A stretch of 64,000 nucleotides of DNA from NCBI RefSeq assembly GCF_050410795.1, contig NZ_CP191258.1:2542001-2606000 (forward strand), read 5' to 3'. This DNA is from Fontivita pretiosa (lineage in GTDB: Bacteria > Planctomycetota > Phycisphaerae > Tepidisphaerales > Tepidisphaeraceae). A program made the position numbers and the translations under genes. The notes below the pieces were generated by a model that had not been told where the DNA came from, did no database searches, and saw only the letters and a program-made list of their open reading frames with translations. Position 1 is the stretch's first letter; each line of letters starts with the position of its first letter. Shown piece after piece: positions 18,484 through 27,051 of the stretch.

Positions 18484-19515
18484 TCATTTGATTCCGATGA
18501 CCATCGAATCCGGGCCGCACAGGTGCTCGACACGCGTGTCGCGGAAGCCCACCTGGTGCATCCACGCCCGGCAGTCGGCGCCGCTGTAGTCGAAGCCCCC
18601 ATCGGTCTCGATGAGCATATTCAGGCTCATCAGCAGCCCGAAGCTGTTCTTCGAGCGATCGTCGTCGATGATCGCATCGTAGACCACCACCGCACCATTG
18701 TGTGGCAGCGCTTCGTACGCCTTGCGCAGCAACTGCTCTTTCTGCTCCAGGTCCCAGTCGTGCAGGATGTGGCCCATGATGACCACGTCGGCGGCAGGGA
18801 TCGGGTCGGTGAAGAAGTTGCCCGGCGCGAAGCTGAGCCGGCCACTGAGCTTGTTCTGCTCGACGTACTCCTCGAAGACAGGCCCGACCTCGGGCAGATC
18901 AAAGCCGATACCACGCAGGTGCGGATGGGCCAGGGCGATCTGGACGGCCAGGTCGCCCTGGGCCGGGCCGACGTCCACAAAACTCCTGTACTTGGCCCAG
19001 GGGATTTGCCTGGCGATGGCCAGTGCGGCGCCGCGGCTCAATCCGGTCATGGCGCGCAGAAACTGCTTGAGCCGCGCCGGATCGGCATAGAGTGCGGCGA
19101 AGAAATCGTGTCCGTCGCGATCTTCGTTTTGCCGCCGGCCGGTGCGCAGCGCTTCGGTCAGCCGGCCCCAGAAGCCGTACAGCCGTTGGTTGGCCATTTC
19201 CAGGATTCCACCGATGTAGCTGGGCTTGTGCTTGTCCAGGAACAGATCCGCCTGGGGGCTGTTGCGATAGGTGCCGTCGGGGTCTCGCCGCAGCAGCTCT
19301 ATCGATACCAGCGCGTCCATGAAATCTCGCGCGGCGCGAGGGTGCAGTCCCAGCCGACCCTGCACGTCATCCAGCTTGCCGGGATGTCTGGCCAGCTCCG
19401 TGAACAGCTCCATCTCCACGGCGCTGAGCAGGGTCTTGGAGACCCAGAAACCAAGCCCGAGTTGCATGATGCGGTCGGGCGACAGATCCGATTGGGAGTG
19501 TGTGGTGGTTGACAT
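18484..19515 (-). CDS. SAM-dependent O-methyltransferase (COMT-like)
   Basis: A 343-residue protein with an N-terminal winged-helix dimerisation domain (about 15-100) and a Rossmann methyltransferase domain. The AdoMet motif is VDVGPAQGDLA, and GHILHDWDLEQ carries the catalytic His typical of the plant-COMT/bacterial O-methyltransferase_2 family. It methylates a hydroxyl of a small aromatic or polyketide-like molecule; the substrate is not known. The ATG at 19515 has TACCAT (19528-19523) 7 nt upstream, so it may be leaderless. It stands alone, divergent from the FemAB-like gene. A neighbouring biosynthetic cluster is not evident. Confidence 0.88.
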   Translation of the reverse strand: MSTTTHSQSDLSPDRIMQLGLGFWVSKTLLSAVEMELFTELARHPGKLDDVQGRLGLHPRAARDFMDALVSIELLRRDPDGTYRNSPQADLFLDKHKPSYIGGILEMANQRLYGFWGRLTEALRTGRRQNEDRDGHDFFAALYADPARLKQFLRAMTGLSRGAALAIARQIPWAKYRSFVDVGPAQGDLAVQIALAHPHLRGIGFDLPEVGPVFEEYVEQNKLSGRLSFAPGNFFTDPIPAADVVIMGHILHDWDLEQKEQLLRKAYEALPHNGAVVVYDAIIDDDRSKNSFGLLMSLNMLIETDGGFDYSGADCRAWMHQVGFRDTRVEHLCGPDSMVIGIK

Positions 19516-19808
19516 CGGGCCAATGGTAGGCTCAGGCTTGGCCGAGGCACGCACTGCCCGGAAGTGGGCAACGCTGCCGCGGCCATGTTGGACTTCATGG
19601 TCCTGTTGGCCTGACAGCCAAGCACGGAATGGCGTGTCTAGGGAGATCCCCTAATCAACATCAATTATCAACCTATCTTGTCATAGGGAATATCCTCATT
19701 TAGTTGGTAATGGTGAATTTGCCGGTTCTCGACGCGCACGCGGCGGGGCGAAATGATATTTCAAGCTCGCGCAGCACCATGACGCAGCACCATGGAGGAA
19801 ATCGTCTG

Positions 19809-20933
19809 ATGTCCGCGTCGTCTTCTCATCACTTGATGGATGTGCTGGAGGATCAGCTTTCGCCTGCCGACGGCTCGAGTGCGTCGGGCGGGCCGGTGGT
19901 TCACATCAGTGACCTGCAACAGTGGCGTACACTGACGGCGCAGTTCCTGGACCACAATTATCGCCAGACCGGCTGGTATGGGCTGGTCTCCGCCGAGCGG
20001 TTCCGCGCGCAGGTCGAGCGCGTGGCCGTGGTGGAAGGCTCGCAGGTGATCGGGGTCGCGGAGGTGCGAGTCAAAACGGTGCCGGTTCTGGGCTCGGGCA
20101 TTGCCTACATCGGAGGCGGGCCGCTGACCCGCCGCGGAAGCCCCGACGACCTGGATCGCCTGGAACGTTGCCTGATCGCCCTGCGCGAGGAATACCTCAA
20201 CCGCAGACGGCTGACGCTGCGTATCCTGCCGCCGCTGGACCCAAGCGGACCGCAGGCCAACCAGGCCATCTGCGACCGCTACGCCGCCCTGGGCTTTGAG
20301 CCCAGCCCCTGGCCGCCACCGTGTCGAACGATGGTGGTGAATCTGGATCGCCCGCTTCCGGAGATTCGCAAATCCCTTCTACAGAAGTGGCGCAATTGTC
20401 TGAACAACGCCGAGCGGCAGGGATTGACCATCCGCTACGGCGGAGAACCGGAACTGTTTGCCCAGTTTGAAGAGTTGTTCAATCAGTTCATGGACCGCAA
20501 GCAGATCTCCGTGGAGCTGCGCGCTGAGTTCTTCCGCGCCGTCCGACAGCGCGCCGGCTGCGACGACGGTTACGTTATCAGCCTGGCCTGCAAGGACGAT
20601 CAGCCCATCGCCGGACATCTGGGCAGCATGCATGGGGACACGGCGCACTACATTCAAGGGGCCACCGGCGAGTTGGCGCTGAAGACCAAGGCCTCCAACC
20701 TGCTCCAGTGGCACTTCCTGAGCCTGGCCAAGCAGCGGGGCATGCGATGGTATGACCTGGGAGGCATCGAGCCGGAAACCCTGCCAGGGGTGTATCACTT
20801 CAAGGCCGGGCTGAACGGCCAGGAGCTGCGCAACCCCGGCCCATTCCAGGCGTCGCCCGCGGGGATTCGCGAGTCGCTGTTGCCGGCGATGGAGCGTTTC
20901 TACCGCTGGACCCGCCGCCGCGAACGCCGCTAA
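19809..20933 (+). CDS. FemAB-like / BioF2-like GNAT acyltransferase
   Basis: A 374-residue cytosolic protein with the two tandem GNAT-like lobes seen in FemAB and BioF2 (Acetyltransf_6) proteins. RKSLLQKWRNCLNNAERQGL, then GYVISLACKDDQPIAGHLG and WYDLGGIEPETLPGVYHFKAGLNG are the conserved C-lobe features. These enzymes pass an amino-acyl or acyl group to peptidoglycan peptides or extracellular polymer precursors. The ATG at 19809 has GGAGGAA 8 nt upstream, which settles the start over two longer in-frame candidates. An AT-rich stretch upstream (19655-19720) is a likely promoter zone. It is convergent with the HNH gene. Confidence 0.8.
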   Translation: MSASSSHHLMDVLEDQLSPADGSSASGGPVVHISDLQQWRTLTAQFLDHNYRQTGWYGLVSAERFRAQVERVAVVEGSQVIGVAEVRVKTVPVLGSGIAYIGGGPLTRRGSPDDLDRLERCLIALREEYLNRRRLTLRILPPLDPSGPQANQAICDRYAALGFEPSPWPPPCRTMVVNLDRPLPEIRKSLLQKWRNCLNNAERQGLTIRYGGEPELFAQFEELFNQFMDRKQISVELRAEFFRAVRQRAGCDDGYVISLACKDDQPIAGHLGSMHGDTAHYIQGATGELALKTKASNLLQWHFLSLAKQRGMRWYDLGGIEPETLPGVYHFKAGLNGQELRNPGPFQASPAGIRESLLPAMERFYRWTRRRERR

Positions 20934-21023
20934 TCAACCCGCCGCGCGGCCACATGTGCGGCCTGACAACCCTGGCAGCCGGACTGGACTGGAATGACTA
21001 TTAATGACTATTGACCGGTGTGG

Positions 21024-21731
21024 TTACTTCAGCTCAACCGTCCAGTAGGCGTTGTCCAGGAACTGCTTCCAGCTCCAGTAGCGCTCGTCGGACAGGCGGA
21101 TGTTGATCACCGGGCTGCGCTTGGGCTTGACCGGCTTGGCGATCAGGTGCATGCGGGCCTGCTCGGGGGTTCTCCCGCCCTTCTTCACGTTGCATTTGAT
21201 GCAGCAGCAGACGATGTTCTCCCAGGTGCTTCGTCCGCCCTGGCTGCGGGGGATCACGTGATCCAGGCTCAGCTCGGTCGTGGGATACTTCTTGCCGCAA
21301 TACTGGCAGCGGTTGGAATCGCGGGCGTAGATGTTGCGGCGGTTGAACTTCACCTCCTGCCGCGGGAGCTTGTCGTAGCCGAGCAGACGAATGATCCTCG
21401 GCACGGCGATCTGGAAGCGCACCGTGTGGATCCACTCGTACTCGTCAGGCTCGAATTCGAGCTTGAGCTGGCTGAGCTCGCGCCAGTCCTCGAAGTTGAA
21501 GTTCTGCCATTGCGTCTTGCCGTTGGCGTCGCTCTCGATGTGCACGACCTCCGCCAGCTCCTTGCACAACAGGGCAAACGCCCGCTTGACGTTGATGACG
21601 CGGATGGCCTGGTAAAACTTGTTGAGCACCAGGACATTGGCGGACAGGGCTGAAGAGACTGGCGCAACCCCGGCGGCGCCGCCGCCCGGGCCGCTTACCC
21701 CCCCGGAGAATGTTGCGCTGTCACTGTTCAT
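21024..21731 (-). CDS. HNH endonuclease family protein
   Basis: A 235-residue protein with an N-terminal Gly-rich leader, a conserved block (VLNKFYQAIRVINVKRAFALL) and a C-terminal HNH domain. The zinc knuckle cysteines are CQYC and CIKC, and the HNH core is LDHVIPRSQGG with WENIVCCC. This family is widespread in bacteria outside mobile elements, and its cellular role is unclear; repair or RNA/DNA processing are possible. Nothing in the neighbourhood suggests a phage or intron. The start is ATG 21731. The gene is divergent from the DsbD-like gene. A 10-bp tandem repeat AATGACTATT (20993-21012) lies just beyond its stop. Confidence 0.9.
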   Translation of the reverse strand: MNSDSATFSGGVSGPGGGAAGVAPVSSALSANVLVLNKFYQAIRVINVKRAFALLCKELAEVVHIESDANGKTQWQNFNFEDWRELSQLKLEFEPDEYEWIHTVRFQIAVPRIIRLLGYDKLPRQEVKFNRRNIYARDSNRCQYCGKKYPTTELSLDHVIPRSQGGRSTWENIVCCCIKCNVKKGGRTPEQARMHLIAKPVKPKRSPVINIRLSDERYWSWKQFLDNAYWTVELK

Positions 21732-22096
21732 CGAGACAAGGATCTGAGCGGTCGTCTGGTCCGGGCGGGCCGAACAATTACAGGCGGCAACATGTGTCCG
21801 ACAGGAGACTGAGAAATCGTCCCGATTGGCGTGCAACGCGCCGCACTGCCCCGCCGGTTTCGACCTCTAATCGACCTTTATCCGAACAATTGTATCGGGC
21901 AATTTGCCAAAGGCAAAATCGCCCCGGACAGGGGGTTGGACCAAAGCGGACCCGCCCGGCCGGTTTTCCCCGGCACAATCCCTGCGGATCCCGCTGGACC
22001 GCGGCGGTGATCGGGTCGTAAGGTTGGCCTGGAAAGCCGCAATAACTTCGGGCTTGTCGCGGGTTGTGAAGATTGCAGGTTTTGAGACACAAGGAG
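21732..22096. other. 365-nt divergent gap, no gene seen
   Basis: Between the HNH gene (-) and the DsbD-like gene (+). It holds a small hairpin-like TTTGCC-AAA-GGCAAA at about 21903-21917 and AT-richer DNA at 21870-21915 that may contain both promoters. No credible coding frame was found; frames here are uninterrupted only through GC bias. Confidence 0.6.
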
Positions 22097-22957
22097 ATGG
22101 CCTTGCTGATGCGCTTGCTGGCCGGTGGGTTGGTTTTGCTGCTGGTTGCACAGCGGGCGGCTGCCGCCACGCCGCAGCCGGATGAACTGGTCCAAGCCCG
22201 TCTGGTGGCGGATCGGGCAAGGATCACGCCGGGAGAGCCGTTTCAAATCGGGCTGCATCTGAAGATCCACCCACAGTGGCACGTCTACTGGATCAACGCC
22301 GGTGACGGTGGCGTGCCCACAACCGTGGACCTGCACCTGCCGGAGGGTTTCACGGCGTCGGCGGTGCGGTATCCGGTGCCGCGCGCGTTCGTCTCGACCG
22401 GGCAGATCATCAACTACGGGTATGAGGATGAAGTTTTGCTGATCGCCACGGTCACGCCGCCAAAGCAGATCGCTCAATCGCCGGTGACCATTGCCGCCGA
22501 GGCGTCGTGGCTGGTGTGCAAGGAGCTTTGCGTGCCGGGGCAGGCCAGAGTGCAGCTTACGTTGCCGGTGGGCGGCGGCGGACAAGCGGACGGGCAGGCC
22601 AGCCAACTGTTCGCGCAGTGGTCCGGGCGAATGCCGCAGGAAGCGTCAGCCTCGCCGCTGCTCAAGCGCGTGCAGCAGTTGCCGTCCTCGCCGGGATGGA
22701 TCGAGTACCGAATCGACTGGAAGGACCGTCCGCCCGCCGGGCTGGAGTGGTTTGCGCCACCCAGCCAGTCCGTGAACTTTTCCCGGATCGAGCTTCAAAC
22801 AAACGGCGGCACGACGGTGCTGAGGGCGGCCTATGATGTGCTGGCCGGGCACAGGCCGCCGGCGGTGTTGCCCGGATCGGTGCTGGCGTTCCAGACGGCG
22901 TCGGGCCAGCGCGGCGGCATCGAGCTGTCGGTCAACATTCCGCCGCCACAGCAGTAA
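22097..22957 (+). CDS. Exported DsbD alpha-domain-like protein
   Basis: A protein of about 286 residues with a signal peptide (MRLLAGGLVLLLVAQRAAA) and the N-terminal immunoglobulin-like domain of thiol:disulfide interchange protein DsbD/ScsB (IHPQWHVYWINAGDGG, then LVCKELCVPG with its paired Cys). The membrane DsbD beta domain and the thioredoxin gamma domain are absent. The redoxin gene follows after 80 nt and may be the partner. AAGGAG touches the ATG at 22097; an alternative ATG at 22109 has 12-nt spacing and gives a better signal peptide. It may pass electrons or bind a metal or thiol in the periplasm. The role is inferred from the domain only. Confidence 0.78.
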   Translation: MALLMRLLAGGLVLLLVAQRAAAATPQPDELVQARLVADRARITPGEPFQIGLHLKIHPQWHVYWINAGDGGVPTTVDLHLPEGFTASAVRYPVPRAFVSTGQIINYGYEDEVLLIATVTPPKQIAQSPVTIAAEASWLVCKELCVPGQARVQLTLPVGGGGQADGQASQLFAQWSGRMPQEASASPLLKRVQQLPSSPGWIEYRIDWKDRPPAGLEWFAPPSQSVNFSRIELQTNGGTTVLRAAYDVLAGHRPPAVLPGSVLAFQTASGQRGGIELSVNIPPPQQ

Positions 22958-23037
22958 TACAACCACGGCAACTTCAAACGCAGATCGGAGTCGGTTTCAG
23001 TCACAGATTCTTTTTTGAACCCTTGAAGGAGGTTCGC

Positions 23038-23676
23038 ATGAGCAGCAAGACCCTGTGGAGCATGGCGACGGCACTGCTGGTCGTCGGTGCGTTGCTGGTC
23101 GGGCAGTCGCTGGCCGGCGCGGATAAGGACAAAGCATCCGCGGCCAAGGCCAGGATCGGCGCGCCGGCGCCGGATTTCACGCTTCAGGATCAGGACGGCA
23201 ACACCGTCAAGCTCTCGGACTTTGCCGGCAAGATCGTCGTCCTGGAATGGTTCAACGATGAGTGTCCGGTCGTCGTCCGCCACTACCGCAATGGCCCCAA
23301 TGGCGGCATGAACGCCCTGGCCAGCAGGTACATGGACAAAGGAGTGGTCTGGCTGGCGATCAATTCGACCAAGAACAAGACCAATGCGGACAACAAGAAG
23401 GCCGCCCAGGAACTGAACGTCAACCGGCCGATCCTCAATGATGCCAGCGGCGAGGTGGGCCATCTGTACGGCGCGACCAACACGCCGGGCATGTACGTGA
23501 TCAACAAGGATGGCATCCTGGCGTACATGGGGGCGATCGATGACGACCCCAGCGGCAGGAAGAAGGAAGGCGTGAAGAACTACGTCGCGCAGGCGCTGGA
23601 CGAGCTGCTGGCCGGGCAGAGCGTCAGCGAGCCGCAGACCAAGCAGTATGGTTGCACGGTGAAGTACGCGAAGTGA
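23038..23676 (+). CDS. Exported redoxin (thioredoxin-fold, AhpC/TSA-like)
   Basis: A 212-residue protein with a signal peptide (TLWSMATALLVVGALLVGQSLAGA) and a thioredoxin fold of the redoxin class (IGAPAPDFTLQDQDGNTVKLSDFAGKI). The active site has one N-terminal cysteine in WFNDECPVV, not CXXC. A second cysteine lies near the C-terminus (QYGCTVKY), which may serve as a resolving residue. It probably works in the periplasm as a peroxiredoxin-like or thiol oxidoreductase. GGAGG lies 6 nt before ATG 23038. It follows the DsbD-like gene. Confidence 0.88.
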   Translation: MSSKTLWSMATALLVVGALLVGQSLAGADKDKASAAKARIGAPAPDFTLQDQDGNTVKLSDFAGKIVVLEWFNDECPVVVRHYRNGPNGGMNALASRYMDKGVVWLAINSTKNKTNADNKKAAQELNVNRPILNDASGEVGHLYGATNTPGMYVINKDGILAYMGAIDDDPSGRKKEGVKNYVAQALDELLAGQSVSEPQTKQYGCTVKYAK

Positions 23677-23703
23677 GCTTCGGCCCAGAGAGACGAAGAG
23701 ATA

Positions 23704-23757
23704 CAGAGACGGAGAGACGAAGTGGCGGCAGTCGCACGCACTTCGCCTCTCCGTCTG
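23704..23757. terminator. Bidirectional terminator-like hairpin
   Basis: CAGAGACGGAGAG...GAAGTG (23704-23724) pairs imperfectly with CACTTCG...CTCTCCGTCTG (23739-23757), followed by TTTATTT. It lies between the convergent redoxin and HAD genes. Confidence 0.5.
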
Positions 23758-23780
23758 TTTATTTCCTGGTCTGTTTCTGA

Positions 23781-24737
23781 CTACTTCTGTCTGCCCATGA
23801 TCAGCAGTGCGATCGTCAGCGTTTGCACGTAAATCGCAAAGAGCATCAGCGGCGTGAAGCTGGCGTCGTTGCGGTTGAGATAAGACAGCAATACCAGCGC
23901 CAGCGCAAGCACCTGGGCGATCCCGGCCATCAGTTTGCTGACCGAAAAGTCAGCATACTCGGCCCGGGCGTCGCGTTCGTTGCGGGTTCGCAGCTCGTGC
24001 AGAATCTGTTCCAGGAGGTGTTGAACCTGCGGCGCAGGCGCGGTTGCCTGAGTCGCGGCGGGTGGCGGCGCCGACGCCTGGGACGCGCCATCTTGCTCAT
24101 TCGTCGCATCGGCGGGTTGATTCGACGTCGGGGTCGGCGGCGGGGAGTCACCGAGGCTCTGTTCCACGTGATCCATTGCTTCCTTGAGGCTGGAGACGAC
24201 CTGGTCCGGCTGGACCGTCAGCCGCTCGCTGGCCGCCGGGGATTGCGGGATTCCCTCCGGGCGCAGCAGGATGGTGCGGCAGCCGGCGGCCTTGCCGGCG
24301 CGGATGTCCCGCGGCGCGTCCCCGATCACCCAGCTTCGCGACAGGTCCAGCGCCAATTGCTCGGCGGCACGAAGGATCATGCCCGGATTCGGCTTTCGCA
24401 GCTCGCTTTCACGACGGTATCGCTCAACCGTGCCGTCGGGGTGAAACGGGCAGTATTCGTGGCGATCGATCACCGCCGCGGGATTCTCCCGCAGCAGCAA
24501 CTCGTCGATCCTGCGGTTGACGGCGCACACGTCGTCTTCCGAGAACAGCCCGCGCGCCACGCCCGACTGATTGCTCACCACCACGGTGGCAAACCCCAGC
24601 GACCGTGCCCGTGCCACCGCATCGGCCGCTCCCTGCATCAGCACGACTTTCTCCGGGTCGCCCAGGTACCCGTCGCTGACAATGATGGTGTTGTCGCGGT
24701 CGAAAAAAATCGCCGGGCGTCTCATCGGTAACAGCAT
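23781..24737 (-). CDS. HAD phosphatase (GmhB/HisB-N-like) with membrane-anchored tail
   Basis: A protein of about 318 residues. The N-terminal 185 residues match D,D-heptose 1,7-bisphosphate / histidinol-phosphate phosphatases: FFDRDNTI (DxD nucleophile pair), SNQSGVARG, EYCPFHPDG and RKPNPGM, WVIGDAPRDI. Family members end here; this one continues with a Pro/Ala-rich linker, a short helix (VQHLLEQILHELRTRNERDA) and two membrane helices (MAGIAQVLALALVLLSYL and FAIYVQTLTIALLIM). The phosphatase would thus be tied to the membrane. ATG 24737 and 24725 are both possible. It could serve surface-sugar synthesis such as heptose or mannose. The gene is divergent from the UvrC-like gene. Confidence 0.82.
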   Translation of the reverse strand: MLLPMRRPAIFFDRDNTIIVSDGYLGDPEKVVLMQGAADAVARARSLGFATVVVSNQSGVARGLFSEDDVCAVNRRIDELLLRENPAAVIDRHEYCPFHPDGTVERYRRESELRKPNPGMILRAAEQLALDLSRSWVIGDAPRDIRAGKAAGCRTILLRPEGIPQSPAASERLTVQPDQVVSSLKEAMDHVEQSLGDSPPPTPTSNQPADATNEQDGASQASAPPPAATQATAPAPQVQHLLEQILHELRTRNERDARAEYADFSVSKLMAGIAQVLALALVLLSYLNRNDASFTPLMLFAIYVQTLTIALLIMGRQK

Positions 24738-24849
24738 TGACCACAGCCCCAGAGGCCAACTCCGGGCCGGCTTGTCATCGCCGCGATTGTATCCGCCGGC
24801 CCTGGCCGCTCGCAACGCACCGGCTCCAGGCCGCCGCCGAGCCGGGATG

Positions 24850-24879
24850 TGGAAACCGTCGCAGGCGGGCGGATAGGAT
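24850..24879 (+). promoter_or_regulatory. Putative promoter of UvrC-like gene
   Basis: TGGAAA (24850-24855), 18-nt spacer, TAGGAT (24874-24879). The GTG at 24886 is 6 nt beyond the -10, which points to a leaderless message. Confidence 0.35.
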
Positions 24880-24885
24880 GCGAAT

Positions 24886-26058
24886 GTGACCCGGACCTGG
24901 GACATTCTCGACAACGCGCTGGACATCCAGCCCGCCTGCCAACTGGATGCCTTGCTCAAGCACGTGCCGGCGAAATGGGTGGTGTACCTGATGGCCGACG
25001 AAGCGGACCATCCGGTGCAGCTTCTTTGCGTGAAGAACCTGCGCTATAGCCTGAGGCGTCGGCTGGGCGAGTTGGATCAGTCGGCCGGACCCAGCAAACG
25101 CATCGATTACCGCCAGCTCGTGCGACGGATCCACTGGCGAAGGGTGTACAGCGCGTTCGAGGCGGATGTGGTGTACCTGGAAGCGGCGCGGCGGTACTTC
25201 CCGGGCACCTATCGCGGCATGATGGGCCTTCAGCCGGCGTGGTTCATTCACGTCGATCCCGATGCCCGCTTCCCGCGATACACCAGGACAATCGATCTGG
25301 ACATCAAGTCCGGCCAGCTCATCGGACCGGTCGAAGACAAGCACGCGGCCAGCCGGTTGATCGAGCAGGTGCTCGATTGGTTCGACCTGTGCCGGTACTA
25401 CAACATTCTGGTTGATTCGCCGCACGCGACGGCGTGCGCGTACAAGGAGATGGGCAAGTGTCCGGCGCCGTGCGATGGATCGATCTCGATGGAGAACTAC
25501 CGGTACCTGGTGCAGTGGAGCGCCGACACGCTGGTATCGCCGCGAGCACTGATTGAAGACGCCACGCGGCGGATGAAGCTGGCCGCCGCCGAGCTGAAGT
25601 TCGAGTCGGCCGCCAGAATCAAGCAGTACATCGATTCGCTTTCGCAGCTTGGGAAAGGCCCGTACCGGCACGTGCGCCGGCTGCGCGACTTCAAGTACCT
25701 GTCGATTCAGCCCGGACCCCGGGACCATACCGCCAAGGTGTTCCTGATCACGCCGGGGGAAATCGAAGAACTGGTCGGGCTGATCGATCTGCCGCGCGAG
25801 CCCGGCCAGCTCCTGAGCCTGGCGTTGTCGCTGGCGGCGGGTCGCGGCGCCGACTCGCTCGATGCGATCGGCGCCGAGCGCGTTGGCGTGGTCTCGTATC
25901 ACCTCTTGCAGTCCAGGGCCGCCCAGGGCGTGTTCCTGCCGCTGGACTCGATCGATGAAAAGCAGATCATCAAAGCCTTCCGCGACGTGCAAGAGCAGAA
26001 GAAAGAGCAGGCGGCCGAGGAATCCGAAGGCGTGATGAAGGAATTGCAGACGCTTTAA
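24886..26058 (+). CDS. UvrC-like protein with degenerate GIY-YIG and UVR motif
   Basis: A 390-residue protein, shorter than UvrC (about 600). The N-terminal part follows the UvrC GIY-YIG order (WVVYLMADEADHPVQLLCVKNL, then YLEAARRYFPGTYRG), but the Tyr-Val-Gly-Lys nuclease core is lost. A four-cysteine-like patch CPAPC within EMGKCPAPCDG matches the UvrC iron-sulfur/Zn region (RCSAPC type), and a UVR motif follows (MKLAAAELKFESAARIKQYIDSL). The RNase H nuclease and helix-hairpin-helix domains of UvrC are absent. It may be a regulator or a DNA-binding partner of UvrB or UvrA, not a full excinuclease. Start GTG 24886; no SD. Annotated UvrC-like with certainty of relationship but not of function. 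Confidence 0.8.
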   Translation: MTRTWDILDNALDIQPACQLDALLKHVPAKWVVYLMADEADHPVQLLCVKNLRYSLRRRLGELDQSAGPSKRIDYRQLVRRIHWRRVYSAFEADVVYLEAARRYFPGTYRGMMGLQPAWFIHVDPDARFPRYTRTIDLDIKSGQLIGPVEDKHAASRLIEQVLDWFDLCRYYNILVDSPHATACAYKEMGKCPAPCDGSISMENYRYLVQWSADTLVSPRALIEDATRRMKLAAAELKFESAARIKQYIDSLSQLGKGPYRHVRRLRDFKYLSIQPGPRDHTAKVFLITPGEIEELVGLIDLPREPGQLLSLALSLAAGRGADSLDAIGAERVGVVSYHLLQSRAAQGVFLPLDSIDEKQIIKAFRDVQEQKKEQAAEESEGVMKELQTL

Positions 26059-26118
26059 CGGCGGGGAAGCAAGCGATCCTGCTGCCTGCTGCGTCGTGCA
26101 TATACATCGGAGAGATCG

Positions 26119-26538
26119 ATGACCGGAACCAATACAGTGTTGGGTGGCGGGGGATTTCATCATGTGGCGATCCGGGCGCGGGATTTCGACGCGTCGGTGC
26201 GCTTTTACACCGAGGCGCTGGGATTCAAGGAGAAGATCCGCTGGGGCGAAGGCGCCAAGCGCGCCATCATGCTCGACGCGGGAGACGGCAATTACCTGGA
26301 GATCTTCGCCAATGGCCAGGAGGGGCCCAAGCCCGAAGGAGCAATCCTTCACTTTGCGTTGAGGACCGATAACACCGACGCCGCGATCGCCCGCGCCCGG
26401 GCGGCGGGGGCGATCGTCACCGTCGAGCCGAAGGATGTGCTGATCCCCAGCACGCCCCAGCCCACACACGTGCGACTGGCGTTCTGTAAGGGGCCTGACG
26501 GGGAAGTGATCGAGTTCTTTCAGAACAGCACGACGTGA
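26119..26538 (+). CDS. VOC-superfamily (glyoxalase-like) protein
   Basis: A 139-residue protein with the betaalphabetabetabeta fold of glyoxalase I / dioxygenase-type proteins: GFHHVAIRARDFDASVRFYTEALGF at the front, ILHFALRTDNTDAAI in the middle and GPDGEVIEFFQN at the end. The first metal ligand is the His of FHHVAI and the last the Glu of VIEFF. Substrate is unknown; such proteins include lactoylglutathione lyases, fosfomycin-type resistance proteins and isomerases. ATG 26119 with GGAGA 6 nt upstream. It stands alone between the UvrC-like gene and a Cys-rich small gene. Confidence 0.9.
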   Translation: MTGTNTVLGGGGFHHVAIRARDFDASVRFYTEALGFKEKIRWGEGAKRAIMLDAGDGNYLEIFANGQEGPKPEGAILHFALRTDNTDAAIARARAAGAIVTVEPKDVLIPSTPQPTHVRLAFCKGPDGEVIEFFQNSTT

Positions 26539-26706
26539 GGCGATCATCGGAGACACGCAGGTTGGCAAGTCCGTAGCGCTCGCGTGGTCCCATCGTGCCT
26601 TTGGCTGGCTGTTGATTGGCTTGCGATCATTCACGTCCTGGATTCAGGCTGGTCGATAATGACAATCGCCGCGCGTTCGCCGCCGCGGGTCCATCGAGGT
26701 GTCGGT

Positions 26707-27051
26707 ATGCCCGCGACCGCACATGGGTGCCAGAAGCACTGCCCGTTCCTCAATCGCGCCGATCCGCGCTGTGCCCGGGCGTTCAGTCTGGAGAACCTTG
26801 ATCATGCGTTCCGATACTGCTTTGGGCGGTATACGGCGTGTACGGTGTACCTGGAGCTGCTGGTGGAGCGTCGGGTGAAGCAGACCGCTTCGGCGCCGGC
26901 GAGGATGCGGGGAACGTATGATCAGCACAGAGCCGTCCAGCTCACGCTGCCGCAGTCGCAAGCCGGGCGAAAGCCGCGCGGCGTGTGCACCGAGCCCGAC
27001 GCTGGGGCCGTTCCTGATGCATCTGGCGTCGGAACGGGGACTGGCAAATAA
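26707..27051 (+). CDS. Cys-rich small protein overlapping the Xer recombinase gene
   Basis: A 114-residue protein whose first half has a dense Cys pattern: Cys8, Cys12, Cys22, Cys38 and Cys45 (HGCQKHCPFLN, DPRCARAF, YCFGRYTAC). The order suggests a metal site. The second half is basic and low-complexity, and runs 134 nt into the recombinase gene in another frame, so part of the tail may be a shadow. No family is known to me. Start ATG 26707 (a longer frame upstream starts at a weak codon). It may be real because the Cys spacing resembles a zinc or iron-sulfur protein. Confidence 0.5.
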   Translation: MPATAHGCQKHCPFLNRADPRCARAFSLENLDHAFRYCFGRYTACTVYLELLVERRVKQTASAPARMRGTYDQHRAVQLTLPQSQAGRKPRGVCTEPDAGAVPDASGVGTGTGK

